This document shows positions 6,830 through 7,510 of a stretch of 7,510 bases of DNA, in pieces. A model generated the notes under the pieces. It did not search any database, had not been told where the DNA came from, and saw only the letters and a list, made by a program, of their open reading frames with translations. Every line of letters begins with the position of its first letter. The stretch's first letter is position 1. This stretch comes from Chthoniobacter sp. (GTDB lineage: Bacteria; Verrucomicrobiota; Verrucomicrobiia; Chthoniobacterales; Chthoniobacteraceae), in assembly GCA_025352865.1 (NCBI GenBank), contig JANXSB010000216.1, positions 1 to 7,510 of the forward strand, written 5' to 3'. The translations under genes and the position numbers were made by a program.

Positions 6830-7510
6830 GTGAGCATCCGAATCCCCCATCTTACCGCCGCTCTCGTGCTGTGTTTTTCCGGCGTGTTTGCGCGCGCCGC
6901 CGAGCCCGATGCCGGCGTCGAGTTTTTTGAAAACCGCATCCGCCCGCTGCTCACGGATGTCTGCCAGGAATGCCACGGGACGCGGAAACAGAAGGGCGAT
7001 CTGCGGCTCGATTCACGGGCAGGGTGGATGAAAGGCGGCGCTTCGGGCGCGGTGATCGTGCCGGGGAAACCGGACGACAGCCTGCTCATCTCGGCGGTGC
7101 GCTATTGGGACAAGGATTTGCAAATGCCGCCGAAGCACGCGCTGGAGCCTGCGGAGGTGAACGACCTCATCGAGTGGGTGAAACGCGGCGCGCCAGACCC
7201 GCGCACGGACGCTCCGGCGGCGGACGCTCCGGCGAAAACGGCGGGCACGATTGATTTTGAAAAGGGTCGGAAACATTGGGCGTTTCAGCCGGTGAGCGCG
7301 CCTCCGCAGCCCGCCGTGCAGGACAAAGCGTGGGCTTGGAACGACGTGGATATTTTCACTCTCGACCGCATGGAGCAGGCCGGCGTGAAGCCTGCGCCGG
7401 ACGCGGATCGCCGCACGCTGCTGCGCCGCGCAACGTTTGATCTCACGGGGCTGCCGCCGACGCCGGCGGAGGTGGACGCGTTTGTGAATGACACCGCGCC
7501 CGACGCCTTC
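6830..7510 (+). CDS. PSCyt1/DUF1549 secreted cytochrome-like protein (N-terminal part)
   Basis: The frame is open for 227 codons to the right edge. It has a signal peptide (residues 1-23, hydrophobic LTAALVLCFSGVF, cleavage near ARA|AEP). A PSCyt1 domain follows at about 30-125 with heme motif CQECH at 45-49, and the family blocks FFENRIRPLL, GKPDDSLL, MPPK and EWVKRGAPDPR. A Pro/Ala linker comes next, then the start of DUF1549 from about 170, with RRATFDLTGLPPTPAE at 199-214. A DUF1553 domain is expected beyond the edge. It is clearly a paralogue of the left-edge protein, with closely similar blocks in the same order, though it is not a recent duplicate. The start is uncertain: GTG 6830 fits the signal peptide but its GGAG (6812-6815) is 14 bases away; an in-frame TTG at 6818 is the alternative. 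The linker carries a 14-base direct repeat (7206-7219, 7221-7234) encoding repeated DAPA. Confidence 0.93.
   Translation, partial: MSIRIPHLTAALVLCFSGVFARAAEPDAGVEFFENRIRPLLTDVCQECHGTRKQKGDLRLDSRAGWMKGGASGAVIVPGKPDDSLLISAVRYWDKDLQMPPKHALEPAEVNDLIEWVKRGAPDPRTDAPAADAPAKTAGTIDFEKGRKHWAFQPVSAPPQPAVQDKAWAWNDVDIFTLDRMEQAGVKPAPDADRRTLLRRATFDLTGLPPTPAEVDAFVNDTAPDAF

Noticed and set aside
7206..7234. 14-base direct repeat as the start of a repeat array
   Set aside because: There are only two copies with a 15-base period, inside a coding Pro/Ala linker; this is a small in-frame duplication.

Overview
The window looks like a GC-rich chromosomal piece from the Verrucomicrobiota/Planctomycetota group, with Verrucomicrobiota favoured. 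The basis is the gene content: two large secreted proteins with planctomycete-type cytochrome domains (PSCyt1 + DUF1549 + DUF1553) and two secreted DUF1080 proteins (3-keto-disaccharide hydrolase family). This mixture is typical of the heavily expanded secreted repertoire of these phyla. No species can be named from the sequence.

Layout, left to right. Bases 1-2654 (minus) hold 884 codons of a PSCyt1/DUF1549/DUF1553 protein whose C-terminus runs off the left edge. Its TTG start overlaps by four bases the stop of a FadR-type GntR regulator (2651-3367, minus), so the two form a tight regulator-effector operon. Next is a stretch without an intact gene (3368-3856); it carries the regulator's promoter region and what looks like a frameshifted remnant of a secreted protein's C-terminus. 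A tRNA-Thr(UGU) gene follows (3857-3929, minus). Two DUF1080 genes then diverge from a 118-bp intergenic region: a single-domain one (4040-4687, minus) and a two-domain one (4806-6156, plus). The second is broken by what looks like a roughly 14-bp deletion at base 5870/5871. A carboxymuconolactone decarboxylase/AhpD-like gene (6179-6724, minus) converges on it. From 6830 to the right edge a second PSCyt1/DUF1549 protein begins (plus).

How the parts may work together: DUF1080 proteins are linked to hydrolysis of 3-keto-glycosides. The PSCyt proteins are exported and carry CxxCH heme-attachment motifs, so a periplasmic redox plus glycoside-breakdown module under GntR control is a reasonable guess. 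Only the domain content and the gene order are seen directly; the shared pathway is inference. The most notable points are the deletion frameshift in the two-domain DUF1080 gene, the coupled gntR-PSCyt operon with a probably leaderless regulator start, and short perfect inverted repeats in both divergent promoter regions. I did not see a clearly new system, a CRISPR array, an insertion sequence or a phage gene.
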